This document shows, piece by piece, positions 1 to 7,992 of a stretch of 16,167 bases of DNA; position 1 is the stretch's first letter; every line of letters starts with the position of its first letter. Origin of the DNA: DASUSF01 sp036375275 (GTDB taxonomy: Bacteria > Pseudomonadota > Alphaproteobacteria > Geminicoccales > Geminicoccaceae). Where the stretch lies: NCBI GenBank assembly GCA_036375275.1, contig DASUSF010000072.1, positions 1 through 16,167 of the forward strand. The letters are read 5' to 3'. The notes beneath the pieces are model-generated. The model did no database searches. It was not told the origin of the DNA and saw only the letters and a list, made by a program, of their open reading frames with translations. The position numbers and the translations under genes are program-made.

Positions 1-594
1 CAGACCGGTGTAAATTTCGGAGCTCGGCATCGAGTTGATCGACGCCCCGGCCGCGGCGAGCATCTGCTCGAACGCCGGGCCGGCGGCGCGCATCACCTTG
101 CCCTCGGCGTCCTCCGGCGCGGTGATGCACTCGTCCGCGCCGGCGAAGCCCCCGGCCAGCCAGGCGTCGGACAGGACCATGATGCCGGCCTCGTCGATGA
201 TCTGCTTGATGTCCTCCATGAAGGGGGAGTCGTTCAGGCGCTTGGCGTGGTCGTGGTTCTTCACGAGGCCCGGCATGAGGGTGGCGCTGAACTGCGGGTG
301 CTTGCCCGACGCGTAGTCGAGCGGGAACGCCGAGATGTCGATCTGGCCCTTCTGCATCGCGTCCCACTGCTGGTTCGCCTTGACCAGGGACGCGCCCGGA
401 TAGATCCGGACGTCGAGGCCGACATCCGCCTCCTTCACCTCCTTGGCGATGATCTGGACCATCTCGTCACGCACGTCGCCCTTGCCGCCGGGCCACTGGT
501 GCGACGCCTTGAGCTGCACCTCCTGAGCCAGGGCGCCGGTGGCGATGACGGCGATGGAGAGCGCGGCGAGCGCACTCGCATATGACCGAGCCAT
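1..594 (-). CDS. TRAP transporter substrate-binding protein, DctP family (partial, C-terminus off left edge)
   Basis: This is the periplasmic binding subunit of a TRAP transporter, which captures an organic acid and hands it to a membrane permease. The visible 198 residues begin with a Sec signal peptide: hydrophobic stretch at about residues 5-20, likely cleavage after ALA at residues 21-23. The mature part opens with the DctP-type strand LKASHQWPGG, then KEVKEADVGLDVRIYPGASL, the QQWDAMQKGQIDIS segment and the FSATLMPGL segment. The reading frame is open to base 1, so the C-terminal part, including most of the second lobe, is missing. The ATG at 594-592 has a GGGAGG ribosome site 6 bases upstream (601-606). 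Its permease genes would lie outside the window to the left. Substrate cannot be told from this fragment. Family call is firm; the ligand is unknown. Confidence 0.9.
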   Translation of the reverse strand, partial: MARSYASALAALSIAVIATGALAQEVQLKASHQWPGGKGDVRDEMVQIIAKEVKEADVGLDVRIYPGASLVKANQQWDAMQKGQIDISAFPLDYASGKHPQFSATLMPGLVKNHDHAKRLNDSPFMEDIKQIIDEAGIMVLSDAWLAGGFAGADECITAPEDAEGKVMRAAGPAFEQMLAAAGASINSMPSSEIYTGL

Positions 595-926
595 GTCAGG
601 CCTCCCGATGGTTGTCGCCGGCGGAGGTCACCCGCCAGGCGCTTCATGCCTCTGACCTAGAGGCCAGGGGGCGTTCCGATCAAGGGCTTTCGAGCGTCCG
701 CCATACCCGAGGAGCCAGCGGACCGGCGGCAGGGCGCCCCGGGGACCGCGTGTCGGTCCGGTCGATGGCGCAGCGCCGGGACGAGCGCGAGCCCGGGCAT
801 CCGCGCGCCGGTGACCGGGCGGGCAGGGACCCCTGGACGGCCTTGCCCGAGCCGTCCATGAACGGACCGGCGTCCCGGGCGTCTCTCGAGCCCGGGCGCC
901 GATCGAACGCCGGACTGGAGCGACCG
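595..926. other. Divergent intergenic region between DctP and M20 peptidase genes
   Basis: This 332-base stretch lies between two divergently transcribed genes, so promoters for both should be here. An open frame extends the M20 peptidase upstream to about 582, but that extension has no signal peptide or domain character, is rich in Arg, Gly and Pro, and is best read as non-coding GC-rich DNA. I see no convincing -35/-10 boxes. The only structure I can support is the hairpin at 834-858, listed separately. Confidence 0.6.
834..858. repeat. Inverted repeat (8-bp perfect stem, 9-base loop) in leader of M20 gene
   Basis: TGGACGGC at 834-841 pairs perfectly with GCCGTCCA at 851-858 across a 9-base loop. 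It lies about 70 bases upstream of the M20 peptidase start. No T tract follows, so it is not a standard intrinsic terminator. It could be a protein-binding dyad, an mRNA hairpin, or chance in GC-rich DNA. Confidence 0.35.
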
Positions 927-2075
927 ATGGACCTGAACGCGCTGCCCTTCGATGCCGACACCATGCTCCAGGGGCTCGAGCGCTGGGTGACGCTCGAGAG
1001 CCCGACCTACGATGCCGGCGCCGTCAACCGGATGATGGACATGGCGGGGCACGACCTCGCGATCGCCGGCGCGCGGGTCGAGCGGATCCCGGGACGGCTC
1101 GGGCTCGGCGACTGCGTCCGTGCCCGCTTTCCGCACCCGGAGCCCGAGGCGCCGGGCATCCTGATCCTCGGCCACTTCGACACCGTGCACCCGGTCGGCA
1201 CGCTCGGCGCCCTGCCCTTCCGGCGCGAGGGCGAGCGCTGCTACGGCCCCGGCATCTGGGACATGAAGGGCGGCAACTACCTCACGCTCGAGGCGGTCCG
1301 CGTGCTGCAGCGGGTCGGCATCCGGACGCGGCTGCCGGTGACCATCCTGTTCACCAGCGACGAGGAGATCGGCAGCCCCAGCACCCGGGAGCTGATCGAG
1401 GCCGAGGCGATGCGCCACCGCTACGTCCTCGTGCCGGAGCCGGCGCGCGACGACGGCGGCGTGGTCAGCGGCCGCTACGCCATCGCGCGGTTCGATCTCG
1501 AGGCACGGGGGCGTCCCAGCCATGCCGGCGCGCGCCTCGGCGATGGCCGCTCGGCGATCCGGCTGATGGCCGAGCGCCTGATCGAGATCGAGGCGATGAC
1601 CGGCGACGACTGCACCTTCTCGGTCGGCGTCATCCGGGGCGGGCAGTGGGTGAACTGCGTCGCCAGCGCCTGCACCGCGGAGGCGCTCAGCATGGCCAAG
1701 CGGCAGGCGGATCTGGACCGGGGCGTGGCCCGGATGCTGGCCTTCAACGGGGAGAGCGAGCGCGGCCGCTTCCTGGTCGAGCGCGGGGTCACGCGGCCGG
1801 TCTGGGAGCCGGATGCGGGGACGATGGCGCTCTACGAGCGGGCGCGGGAGCTCGCCCGCGGGCTCGGCCTCGACCTCACCCACCACAGCGCCGGCGGCGG
1901 CTCCGACGGCAACTTCACCGGCGCGCTCGGCATCGCCACCCTCGACGGGCTCGGGGCCGAAGGCGCGAACGGCCACACCCTGGAGGAGTACATCGTGGTC
2001 GAGAGCCTCGCCCGCCGCGGCCGGCTGATGGCCGGCCTGCTCGCGACCCTCGGCGACGACACCGCCCCGAGCTGA
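927..2075 (+). CDS. M20 family metallopeptidase (carboxypeptidase G2 / ArgE / DapE-like)
   Basis: A predicted cytoplasmic dinuclear zinc amidohydrolase of 382 residues, the usual length for the family, that would cleave a C-terminal amino acid or an N-acyl group. The metal site is complete: H83 and D85 in GHFDTVHP, bridging D112 in GIWDMKGG, the catalytic pair E146-E147 in TSDEEIGS, E171 in VPEPA and H350 in NGHTLEEY. H199 in PSHAG lies in the lid/dimerisation domain. Order and spacing match carboxypeptidase G2. No signal peptide is seen. The ATG at 927 is chosen because GGAG at 917-920 sits 6 bases upstream and similarity begins here; the open frame reaches further upstream but is not protein-like. 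It converges with the TRAP permease gene, with only 7 bases between the stops. The neighbouring DctP gene may supply its substrate, but this is inference. Exact substrate is not predictable. Confidence 0.9.
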   Translation: MDLNALPFDADTMLQGLERWVTLESPTYDAGAVNRMMDMAGHDLAIAGARVERIPGRLGLGDCVRARFPHPEPEAPGILILGHFDTVHPVGTLGALPFRREGERCYGPGIWDMKGGNYLTLEAVRVLQRVGIRTRLPVTILFTSDEEIGSPSTRELIEAEAMRHRYVLVPEPARDDGGVVSGRYAIARFDLEARGRPSHAGARLGDGRSAIRLMAERLIEIEAMTGDDCTFSVGVIRGGQWVNCVASACTAEALSMAKRQADLDRGVARMLAFNGESERGRFLVERGVTRPVWEPDAGTMALYERARELARGLGLDLTHHSAGGGSDGNFTGALGIATLDGLGAEGANGHTLEEYIVVESLARRGRLMAGLLATLGDDTAPS

Positions 2076-2082
2076 GGTCGGG

Positions 2083-4068
2083 TCAGGCCGCGAGCGCACG
2101 CGCATACAACAGTGGCGGGAGGGCGAGGATCAGGCCGATCCCGGACATGCTGAAGTGGCCGAGGCCCATGAACACGTCGGCCGGGACGGCGAAGGCGAGG
2201 CCGGCCACGATCAGGAGGGTGCGCATCGCCCAGGCCAGCACGCCGTATCCGAGGGAGCCGAAGCCGGCGGCATAGCCCTGGAGGCCGCTGCCGAGCAGCC
2301 AGACCCCGACCAGCGCCGTGCCGATGGTGAGGACCACCTCGAGGGTCCCACCCTCCCCGATCAGGGCCGGGTTCAGCACGAAGAAGAACGGCACGAGGTA
2401 GATGATGCTGCCGAGGCGCATCGCCTCCAGGCCGGTGGTGATCGCGTTCGAGCGGGCGAGGGTCGCGGCGGTGAACGCGCCGAGCGCAACCGGCGGCGTG
2501 ATGTAGCTGACCATGCCCCAGTAGAGGATGAACAGGTGGACCGCGAGCTCGTTCAGCCCGGCCTGGGTCAGCGCCGGCGCCAGGACCACCGCGAGGAAGA
2601 TGTAGCAGGCGGTGACCGTCATCCCCATGCCGAAGACGAAGGCGGTGACCGCCCCCATGATCAGCAGCATCAGGGTCGAGCCGCCGGCGAGGAAGATCAG
2701 GTCGTTGACCAGCGTGCCGGCGAGCCCGGTCGCCGAGAACGCGCCGATGATCAGGCCGATCCCGAGCAGCACCGCGACCAGCTCGGCGAGCGCCTTGCCG
2801 ACCGCGACGACGAGGTCCGCGAGCCCCGAGAGCGAGAGGCGGTGCGCCGGCACGGCCTGGTTGATCAGGAGCAGGAGCGCGGTGGTGTAGAACGGCGCCC
2901 AGGTCTCGCGCCTCAGTACCAGCATCAGGAACACGAGCAGCGCGAACGCGAACAGGTAGTACCAGCCCTCCCGGAAGGTCCGGCCGAGCCGCGGCAGCTC
3001 GGACCGCGGCAGGCCCTTGAGCCCGTGGCGGGCGGCGTACGCGTCGAGCTTCACGAACAGGCCGAAATAGTAGAGCAGCGAGGGCACCGCGGCGGCGAGG
3101 GCGATCTCGACGTAGGGCCGGCCGAGGAAGGAGGCCATGATGAAGGCCGTGGTGCCCATGACCGGCGGCATCAGCACGCCGCCGGTCGACGCGCAGGCTT
3201 CGGTCGCGGCGGCGGTGCGGGCGGGGAAGCCGGACCGCTTCATCGCCGGGATCGAGACCGCGCCGGTGGTGAGCACGTTCGAGACCACGCTGCCGCTCAT
3301 CGAGCCCATGAAGCCGGAGGCGAAGATCGCGACCTTGGCGGCGCCGCCCCGGAACCCGCCGACCAGCGCGAGCGCGAGGTTGTTGAAGAAGGTCCCGCCG
3401 CCGGTCATCTGCAGGGTCGCGCCGAACACGATGAACCCGATGACGAGGTTGCCGAACGCCTGCATCGGGATCCCGAACGAGCTCTCCGAGCTGATGATGT
3501 GGAACGGGATCGCGTCCCAGAACGGGCTCGCGAAGCCGGAGACCGGCCCCGGGACCTGGTCGGCGAAGGTCGGGTAGAGGCCGAAGACGAGGGCGACCAG
3601 GAAGATCACCGTGCCGCCGGCGCGCCGCGTCGCCTCCAGGATCAGGAGCCAGAGCACGACCGAGAGCCATTGCGCGGGCTCCGGCGCGGCGTACTCCCAG
3701 CCCTGTTCCAGGCTGTCGCCGGCGGTCCAGGCGAACCAGCCGGCGACGGCGAGCGAGAGCGCGCCGAGCGCCAGGTCGTAGGCCGGCACCCGCGCGGCGG
3801 CCGCCGGGTACGCCGGCAGCACGACGAAGGTCAGGCCGAGGAAGATCCCGGCCAGCAGGTAGAGGTAGGCGCCTTCGAGCACCACGAGGCCGAAGGCCTG
3901 GAGGTTGAACAGCTGGTTGATCGCGAGCGCGAGCGCCGCCGAGGTGAGACCGACCACCAGCCACCGCGCCCCGCCGGAGACGGTGCGGGCGCGTGCCCCC
4001 TCCGCGACCTCGCCCTCGCTCCCGGCTGCCCGCTGGTGCTCGTCGGCGCGCGCGGCCGCCGTCGGCAT
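2083..4068 (-). CDS. TRAP transporter permease, fused small (DctQ) and large (DctM) subunits
   Basis: A 661-residue polytopic inner-membrane protein that forms the ion-driven channel of a TRAP transporter. After a hydrophilic tail of about 35 residues, residues 35-165 carry several hydrophobic helices forming the small-subunit part. A DctM-type domain follows, with its hallmark around residues 250-310: GSMSGSVVSNV, then GFPARTAAATEACASTGG and VLMPPVMGTTAFIMA. A second half-repeat includes FGMGMTVTACYIFLA and YWGMVSYITPPVALGAF. Extra hydrophobic helices at the C-terminus are typical of the fused permeases that work with TAXI binding proteins. The gene is the last of the minus-strand cluster, 19 bases after the TAXI binding-protein gene, which supports a working pair. 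The ATG at 4068 has only a weak ribosome site, suggesting coupling to the upstream gene. Family is firm; substrate unknown. Confidence 0.93.
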   Translation of the reverse strand: MPTAAARADEHQRAAGSEGEVAEGARARTVSGGARWLVVGLTSAALALAINQLFNLQAFGLVVLEGAYLYLLAGIFLGLTFVVLPAYPAAAARVPAYDLALGALSLAVAGWFAWTAGDSLEQGWEYAAPEPAQWLSVVLWLLILEATRRAGGTVIFLVALVFGLYPTFADQVPGPVSGFASPFWDAIPFHIISSESSFGIPMQAFGNLVIGFIVFGATLQMTGGGTFFNNLALALVGGFRGGAAKVAIFASGFMGSMSGSVVSNVLTTGAVSIPAMKRSGFPARTAAATEACASTGGVLMPPVMGTTAFIMASFLGRPYVEIALAAAVPSLLYYFGLFVKLDAYAARHGLKGLPRSELPRLGRTFREGWYYLFAFALLVFLMLVLRRETWAPFYTTALLLLINQAVPAHRLSLSGLADLVVAVGKALAELVAVLLGIGLIIGAFSATGLAGTLVNDLIFLAGGSTLMLLIMGAVTAFVFGMGMTVTACYIFLAVVLAPALTQAGLNELAVHLFILYWGMVSYITPPVALGAFTAATLARSNAITTGLEAMRLGSIIYLVPFFFVLNPALIGEGGTLEVVLTIGTALVGVWLLGSGLQGYAAGFGSLGYGVLAWAMRTLLIVAGLAFAVPADVFMGLGHFSMSGIGLILALPPLLYARALAA

Positions 4069-4087
4069 CGGGGTTCCGGCCGGCGGC

Positions 4088-5227
4088 TCAGAACACCGGG
4101 GTGAAGCCGGCCTCGGTCAGCGCCGTCCGCCGGGCCTCCAGCCAGGCCTCCTCCCACTCCTCCTCGGGCACGTCCTGGTTCTCGAGCTGCTGCCAGGTCT
4201 CGGCCAGCACCTCCTGGCGGCGCAGCAATTCCTCGTTGTGCGCCTGCATCTCGTCGGTCCAGACGCCGATTTCCTCGAAGTAGCGGATCGCGCCCTCGTG
4301 GTAGGGCACCACCCAGTCGAAGGTCTGCTTGTCGAGCGCCCAGCCGCCGATCCCGGGCGCCTTGCCGTCGTAGGCCGGGAACAGCTCCACCATCGCCTTG
4401 GTCATGTTGTAGACGAGGTCGCCGTCCTGCTCGGCGTAGGCGATCAGGACCGGGTAGGGGTAGGCGCCGCCCTCGTACGGGTTCTCCTCCGAGATGCCGG
4501 CCCCGACCGTCGCCAGGTTGGGCTGGAAGAACGGGGCGACGTCGCGCAGCCGCGCCCAGCCTTCCTCGTCGTCGTGCGGCAGCGGCGGCCAGTGGATGCC
4601 GCGGGGGCTGGCCTCGAGCTCGTAGGCGCGCCCCGAGTTGGTCGAGGCGAAGGCGGCGTCGACCTGATCGTTGATCATCGCGGTCCAGCTGTCGCCGAAG
4701 CCGCCGAACTCGACCGTCTCGACGTCGTCCCAGTTCAGCCCGGCGAAGGCGAGGTAGGCGGTTACGTTGACGTTGAGCGCCGGCGCGCCCTTGACCCAGG
4801 CGACCCGCTTGCCCGCGAGGTCGGCATAGGTCTCGATGCCGGCGTCGGCCGCGGTCGCGACCGCGAGGTTGATGTTGCCGTGGTTGGCGAGCAGCATCCG
4901 GACCGGCTGCGGCCCCCAGCGCCTGGCGCCGAACTCGAACGCGCCCTCCTGGGCCATGAAGCTCGCGCCGACGCCGGTCGCCGAAAACGGCACCCGACCC
5001 TGGCGGAGCGGCTCGTTGCGCGAGACGTCGTTCTTGCCCGGCAGCACCCGGAGGTCGACCCCGATCTCGTTCTTGAGCGCGCCGCCGATCGCGACCGCCT
5101 GGTTGTAGCCCGCGCTGCCGGTGTCGTAGGCGGTCCAGGCAAGCTGGTCCGGCAGCTCGATCTCCTGCGCCCGGGCCGCGCCCGCAGCCAGAACGACCAC
5201 CGCCACGGTGAACGCATTCTTCAGCAT
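4088..5227 (-). CDS. TAXI family TRAP transporter solute-binding subunit
   Basis: The periplasmic receptor of the adjacent TRAP permease, 379 residues. A signal peptide is clear: K3, hydrophobic residues 6-18, cleavage after ARA at 18-20. The start of the mature protein has the TAXI signature: TAYDTGSAGYNQAVAIGGAL, then VDLRVLPGKNDVSRNEPLRQ and VPFSATGVGASFMAQEG. Middle segments include YADLAGKRVAWVKGAPALN and MINDQVDAAFAST, typical of TAXI proteins. The C-terminus is acidic and glutamate-rich (VPEEEWEEAWLEARR). The ATG at 5227 has AGGGAG about 10 bases upstream. It lies 70 bases after the acyl-CoA ligase gene and 19 bases before the permease gene. TAXI receptors have been linked to glutamate and other dicarboxylates or organic acids. 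The neighbouring CoA ligase points to a carboxylic acid, but that is inference. Confidence 0.93.
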   Translation of the reverse strand: MLKNAFTVAVVVLAAGAARAQEIELPDQLAWTAYDTGSAGYNQAVAIGGALKNEIGVDLRVLPGKNDVSRNEPLRQGRVPFSATGVGASFMAQEGAFEFGARRWGPQPVRMLLANHGNINLAVATAADAGIETYADLAGKRVAWVKGAPALNVNVTAYLAFAGLNWDDVETVEFGGFGDSWTAMINDQVDAAFASTNSGRAYELEASPRGIHWPPLPHDDEEGWARLRDVAPFFQPNLATVGAGISEENPYEGGAYPYPVLIAYAEQDGDLVYNMTKAMVELFPAYDGKAPGIGGWALDKQTFDWVVPYHEGAIRYFEEIGVWTDEMQAHNEELLRRQEVLAETWQQLENQDVPEEEWEEAWLEARRTALTEAGFTPVF

Positions 5228-5297
5228 GACGCCAGGACTCCCTCTGGTTCTCGCACCGCCTTCCCTGCTGGCGATCAGGCGGAGACGGGCGATCGCC

Positions 5298-6935
5298 TCA
5301 GAGCGCCTTCACCTGGTCGCGCAGCACGTGCTTCTGGATCTTGCCGGTCGAGGTCTTGGGCAGCGGCCCGAAGACGATGGTCTTCGGCGCCTTGAAGTGC
5401 GCGATGACGCTCCGGCAGTGCGCGATCAGCTCCTCGGGCGTCGCCGTGGCACCCTCTTTCAGGGTCACGAACGCGCACGGGCTCTCACCCCACTTCGGGT
5501 CGGGCCGCGCCACCACCGCCGCCTCGAGCACCGCCGGATGCCGGTAGAGCGCACCCTCAACCTCGATCGAGGAAATATTCTCGCCGCCGGAGATGATGAT
5601 GTCCTTGGACCGGTCGCGCACCTCGGCGTAGCCGTCGGGGTGGACCACCGCGAGATCGCCGGTGTGGTAGAGCCCGCCGCGGAACGCCTCGGCGGTGGCC
5701 TCCGGGTTCTTGAGGTAGCCCTTCATCACGGTGTTGCCGGCGAGGCAGATCTCGCCGAGCTGCTCGCCGTCGGCGGCGACCGGCCTGCCGTCCTGGTCGA
5801 GCACCGCGAGCGTCTCGATGGTCGGGTAGCGCACCCCCTGGCGCGCCATCCGATCGGCCTTCTCGTCGAGGGAGAGCTCGTCCCAGGCGCTCTGCCAGGC
5901 GCAGATCGCGTCGGGGCCATAGGTCTCGGTCAGGCCGTAGAGGTGGACCATGTCGATCCCGAGGTCCGCCATCCGGCGCAGCACCGCGGCGGGCGGCGCG
6001 GCGCCGCCGGTCATCGCCTGCACCCGGTGATCGAAGCGACGACGGACCCCGTCCGGCGCGTTGGCGATCATGTTCATCACGATCGGCGCGCCGCACAGAT
6101 GGCTCACCCGGTGCTCGGCGATCGCCCTGAAGATCGGCTCCACCTCGACCCGCCGCAGGCAGACGTGGGTCCCGCACTGGAGCGTCACCCCCCAGGTGAA
6201 GGTCCAGCCGTTGCAGTGGAACATGGGGAGCGTCCAGAGGTAGACCGGATGCAGCCCCATGTCGTTGGCGAGCGCCTGGCCGACCGCGTTCAGGTAGGCG
6301 CCGCGGTGATGGATCACGACTCCCTTCGGATGGCCGGTCGTCCCGGAGGTGTAGTTGAGGCCGATCGCCTGCCACTCGTCGGCCGGATAATACGGCTCGA
6401 AGCCCGGATCGCCCTCCTCGAGCAGCGCCTCGTAGTCGACCTCGCCGATCCGCTCGCCGGGCGCCAGCGGGTCGACCACGTCGACCACCAGCGGGCGCGC
6501 CCGCGTCTCATCGAGCGCCGCCCGGACCGCCGGAGCGAACTCGCTGTCGGTGATCAGGACCTTCGCCTGCCCGTGCTCCAGGATGTAGGCGATGGTCGCC
6601 GGCTCGAGCCGGATGTTCAGGCTGTTCAGGACCGCGCCGGCCATCGGCACGCCGAAGTGCGCCTCCAGCATCGGCGGCGTGTTGGGCAGCATCACCGCGA
6701 CCGTGTCGCCGGGGCCGACGCCCCGGCCGGCGAGCGCCGCGGCGAGGCGCCTCGAGCGGCGCCGGAAGGTCTCGTAGCTCGCCCGGTCGGGCCCGTGGAT
6801 CCAGGCGGTCCGGTCCGGGAAGACGTCGGCCGCCCGCTCGAGGAAGCCGATCGGGGTCAGCGGGACGTAGTTCGCCGGGTTGCGGTCGAGCCCCTGCTGG
6901 TAGGGGCTCTCGTCCGGATGCTCGGCCAGGCGCAC
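5298..6935 (-). CDS. AMP-dependent acyl-CoA synthetase/ligase (medium/short-chain or aryl acid type)
   Basis: A cytoplasmic ANL-superfamily enzyme of 545 residues that joins a carboxylic acid to CoA through an acyl-adenylate. The core motifs are all present: phosphate loop YTSGTTGHPKG (195-205), YGLTETYGP (333-341), YHTGD (423-427), hinge region RSKDIIISGGENISS (442-456) and the adenylation lysine K532 in STGKIQK. The segment LNSLNIRLEPATIAYILEHG (103-122) resembles the branch holding DmdB-type methylmercaptopropionate-CoA ligases and plant AAE butyrate/benzoate ligases. The start is GTG at 6935, with GGGAG 9 bases upstream. It sits between the HtrA-like gene (22-base gap) and the TAXI receptor gene (70-base gap), so it probably activates the acid that the TRAP system brings in. 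Chain length and substrate cannot be read from the sequence. Confidence 0.92.
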   Translation of the reverse strand: MRLAEHPDESPYQQGLDRNPANYVPLTPIGFLERAADVFPDRTAWIHGPDRASYETFRRRSRRLAAALAGRGVGPGDTVAVMLPNTPPMLEAHFGVPMAGAVLNSLNIRLEPATIAYILEHGQAKVLITDSEFAPAVRAALDETRARPLVVDVVDPLAPGERIGEVDYEALLEEGDPGFEPYYPADEWQAIGLNYTSGTTGHPKGVVIHHRGAYLNAVGQALANDMGLHPVYLWTLPMFHCNGWTFTWGVTLQCGTHVCLRRVEVEPIFRAIAEHRVSHLCGAPIVMNMIANAPDGVRRRFDHRVQAMTGGAAPPAAVLRRMADLGIDMVHLYGLTETYGPDAICAWQSAWDELSLDEKADRMARQGVRYPTIETLAVLDQDGRPVAADGEQLGEICLAGNTVMKGYLKNPEATAEAFRGGLYHTGDLAVVHPDGYAEVRDRSKDIIISGGENISSIEVEGALYRHPAVLEAAVVARPDPKWGESPCAFVTLKEGATATPEELIAHCRSVIAHFKAPKTIVFGPLPKTSTGKIQKHVLRDQVKAL

Positions 6936-6944
6936 CGCTGCTGG

Positions 6945-6949
6945 CTCCC
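6945..6949 (-). promoter_or_regulatory. Ribosome-binding site deciding the GTG start of the acyl-CoA ligase
   Basis: GGGAG on the minus strand lies 9 bases before GTG (6935-6933). There is no ATG near the expected N-terminus, so this site supports the GTG start. Confidence 0.6.
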
Positions 6950-6957
6950 GCCCTGGG

Positions 6958-7932
6958 TCAGTGCAGCATCGGCCGCTTGAGGAAGCTGCCCCGGTCCGCC
7001 GAGTGGACCCGGATGTGGACGACCTGCCCCTCGCGCAGGACCTTGAGCGGCACCTCGACGCCGGCGTCGCCGAGCGACCAGACCCGCCTCAGCATGCCGG
7101 CGAGATCGTCGACCGCCACGTCGTCCACCTCGAGCACCACGTCGCCGACGCGGATCCCGGCCTCCGCCGCCGGGCCCGGCTCCGCGAGACCGACCACGAC
7201 CGGCTGCGACTGGGTGTCGGCGGTGTACATGCCGAGCCACGGGCGCGGCGGCTGGCTGACCTGGCCGAACCGGGTGAGGTCGTCCAGGATCGGCGGCAGG
7301 AGGTCGATCGGCACCACCATGTTGCCGTTGGCCTGCTCCTCGCCGTTCTTCTCGTGCTGGATCAGCAGCGAGCCGATGCCGATGAGCCGCCCCTGCTGGT
7401 CGAGGCAGGCGGCCCCGCCCCAGTTGGGATGGGCGGGCGTGGTGAAGATCGCCTCGTTCAGCAGGTACTCCCAGTACCCGGCGAACTCGCGCTTGCCGGC
7501 GACCTCGGCGTCGAGCGCGGCGCTACGCCCGCCATGCCCGGCGAGGATCACCCGGTCGCCGGCTTCGACATCGACCGCCGAGCCGAGCTCGATCGGCGGC
7601 AGATCGACGCGGCTCAGGGCCTGCACGAGCCCGAAGCCGCTCGCCTGGTCGTACGCCATGGCGTGGCCGGGAACCGCGCCGCCAGCGGCGGTGGTCAACC
7701 AGATGGTCTCGGCCTCGGTCACGAGGTAGCCGATGGTCAGGACGAGCCCCCGCCGGTCGATCAGGACCCCGCTCCCCGCCCGCTCGGTGCCGAGGATCGA
7801 GGCGGTGAAGGCGTCGGCGGGCACCTCGCTGCGCACCGCCAGGATCGAGGCCAGCGCCTGATCGAGGTCGAACGCCAGAAGATGCGGGTCGGGCTGTGCG
7901 GCGGGCGGAATCGCCCACTCCTTCTCGGCCAA
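6958..7932 (-). CDS. HtrA/DegP-like trypsin-fold protein with PDZ domain, probable inactive protease
   Basis: A 324-residue protein with the layout of an S1C (HtrA) protease: a trypsin-like fold at about residues 35-215 and a PDZ domain at about 230-312 (PWLGMYTADTQ, then VVGLAEPGPAAEAGIRVGDVV). The catalytic positions are not the usual ones. The family segment TNxHVV appears as TIGYLV (66-71), with Tyr69 where His is expected. The Asp-Leu-Ala segment appears as SGFGLVQA (98-105). GNSGGPL appears as PNWGGAAC (169-176), with Trp171 where the nucleophile Ser is expected. It is therefore predicted to bind peptides or proteins rather than cut them. No signal peptide is visible, unlike periplasmic DegP, so it is likely cytoplasmic. 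The start is TTG at 7932, backed by a strong ribosome site; no alternative start exists nearby. It lies between the glycerate kinase and CoA ligase genes. Fold call is good; inactivity is inferred from my alignment by eye. Confidence 0.82.
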   Translation of the reverse strand: MAEKEWAIPPAAQPDPHLLAFDLDQALASILAVRSEVPADAFTASILGTERAGSGVLIDRRGLVLTIGYLVTEAETIWLTTAAGGAVPGHAMAYDQASGFGLVQALSRVDLPPIELGSAVDVEAGDRVILAGHGGRSAALDAEVAGKREFAGYWEYLLNEAIFTTPAHPNWGGAACLDQQGRLIGIGSLLIQHEKNGEEQANGNMVVPIDLLPPILDDLTRFGQVSQPPRPWLGMYTADTQSQPVVVGLAEPGPAAEAGIRVGDVVLEVDDVAVDDLAGMLRRVWSLGDAGVEVPLKVLREGQVVHIRVHSADRGSFLKRPMLH

Positions 7933-7940
7933 TATTAGTC

Positions 7941-7946
7941 CTCCTC
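7941..7946 (-). promoter_or_regulatory. Ribosome-binding site deciding the TTG start of the HtrA-like gene
   Basis: GAGGAG on the minus strand sits 8 bases before TTG (7932-7930). The next in-frame Met is about residue 92, inside the trypsin fold, so the site decides for the rare TTG start. Confidence 0.65.
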
Positions 7947-7992
7947 GTTGAACCGCACGACCTTAACGCATCCGCCCGGAACGATGAAAGCG

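Noticed and set aside
582..926. 115-codon N-terminal extension of the M20 peptidase
   Set aside because: The extension is Arg/Gly/Pro-rich with no signal or domain, and a ribosome site precedes ATG 927, where family similarity begins.
657..2105. Long minus-strand open frame (482 codons) opposite the M20 peptidase
   Set aside because: It mirrors a gene with complete metal-binding motifs. Its translation is low-complexity and rich in Arg, Ala, Asp and His, typical of antisense frames in GC-rich DNA.
2155..4104. Long plus-strand open frame (649 codons) opposite the TRAP permease
   Set aside because: The translation is a charged, Glu/Arg/His-rich shadow with no domain, while the minus strand encodes a clear multi-helix permease.
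3905..6980. Two overlapping plus-strand open frames opposite the TAXI receptor and acyl-CoA ligase
   Set aside because: Both are antisense to genes with full family motifs and show the Arg/Gly/Val-rich composition of shadow frames.
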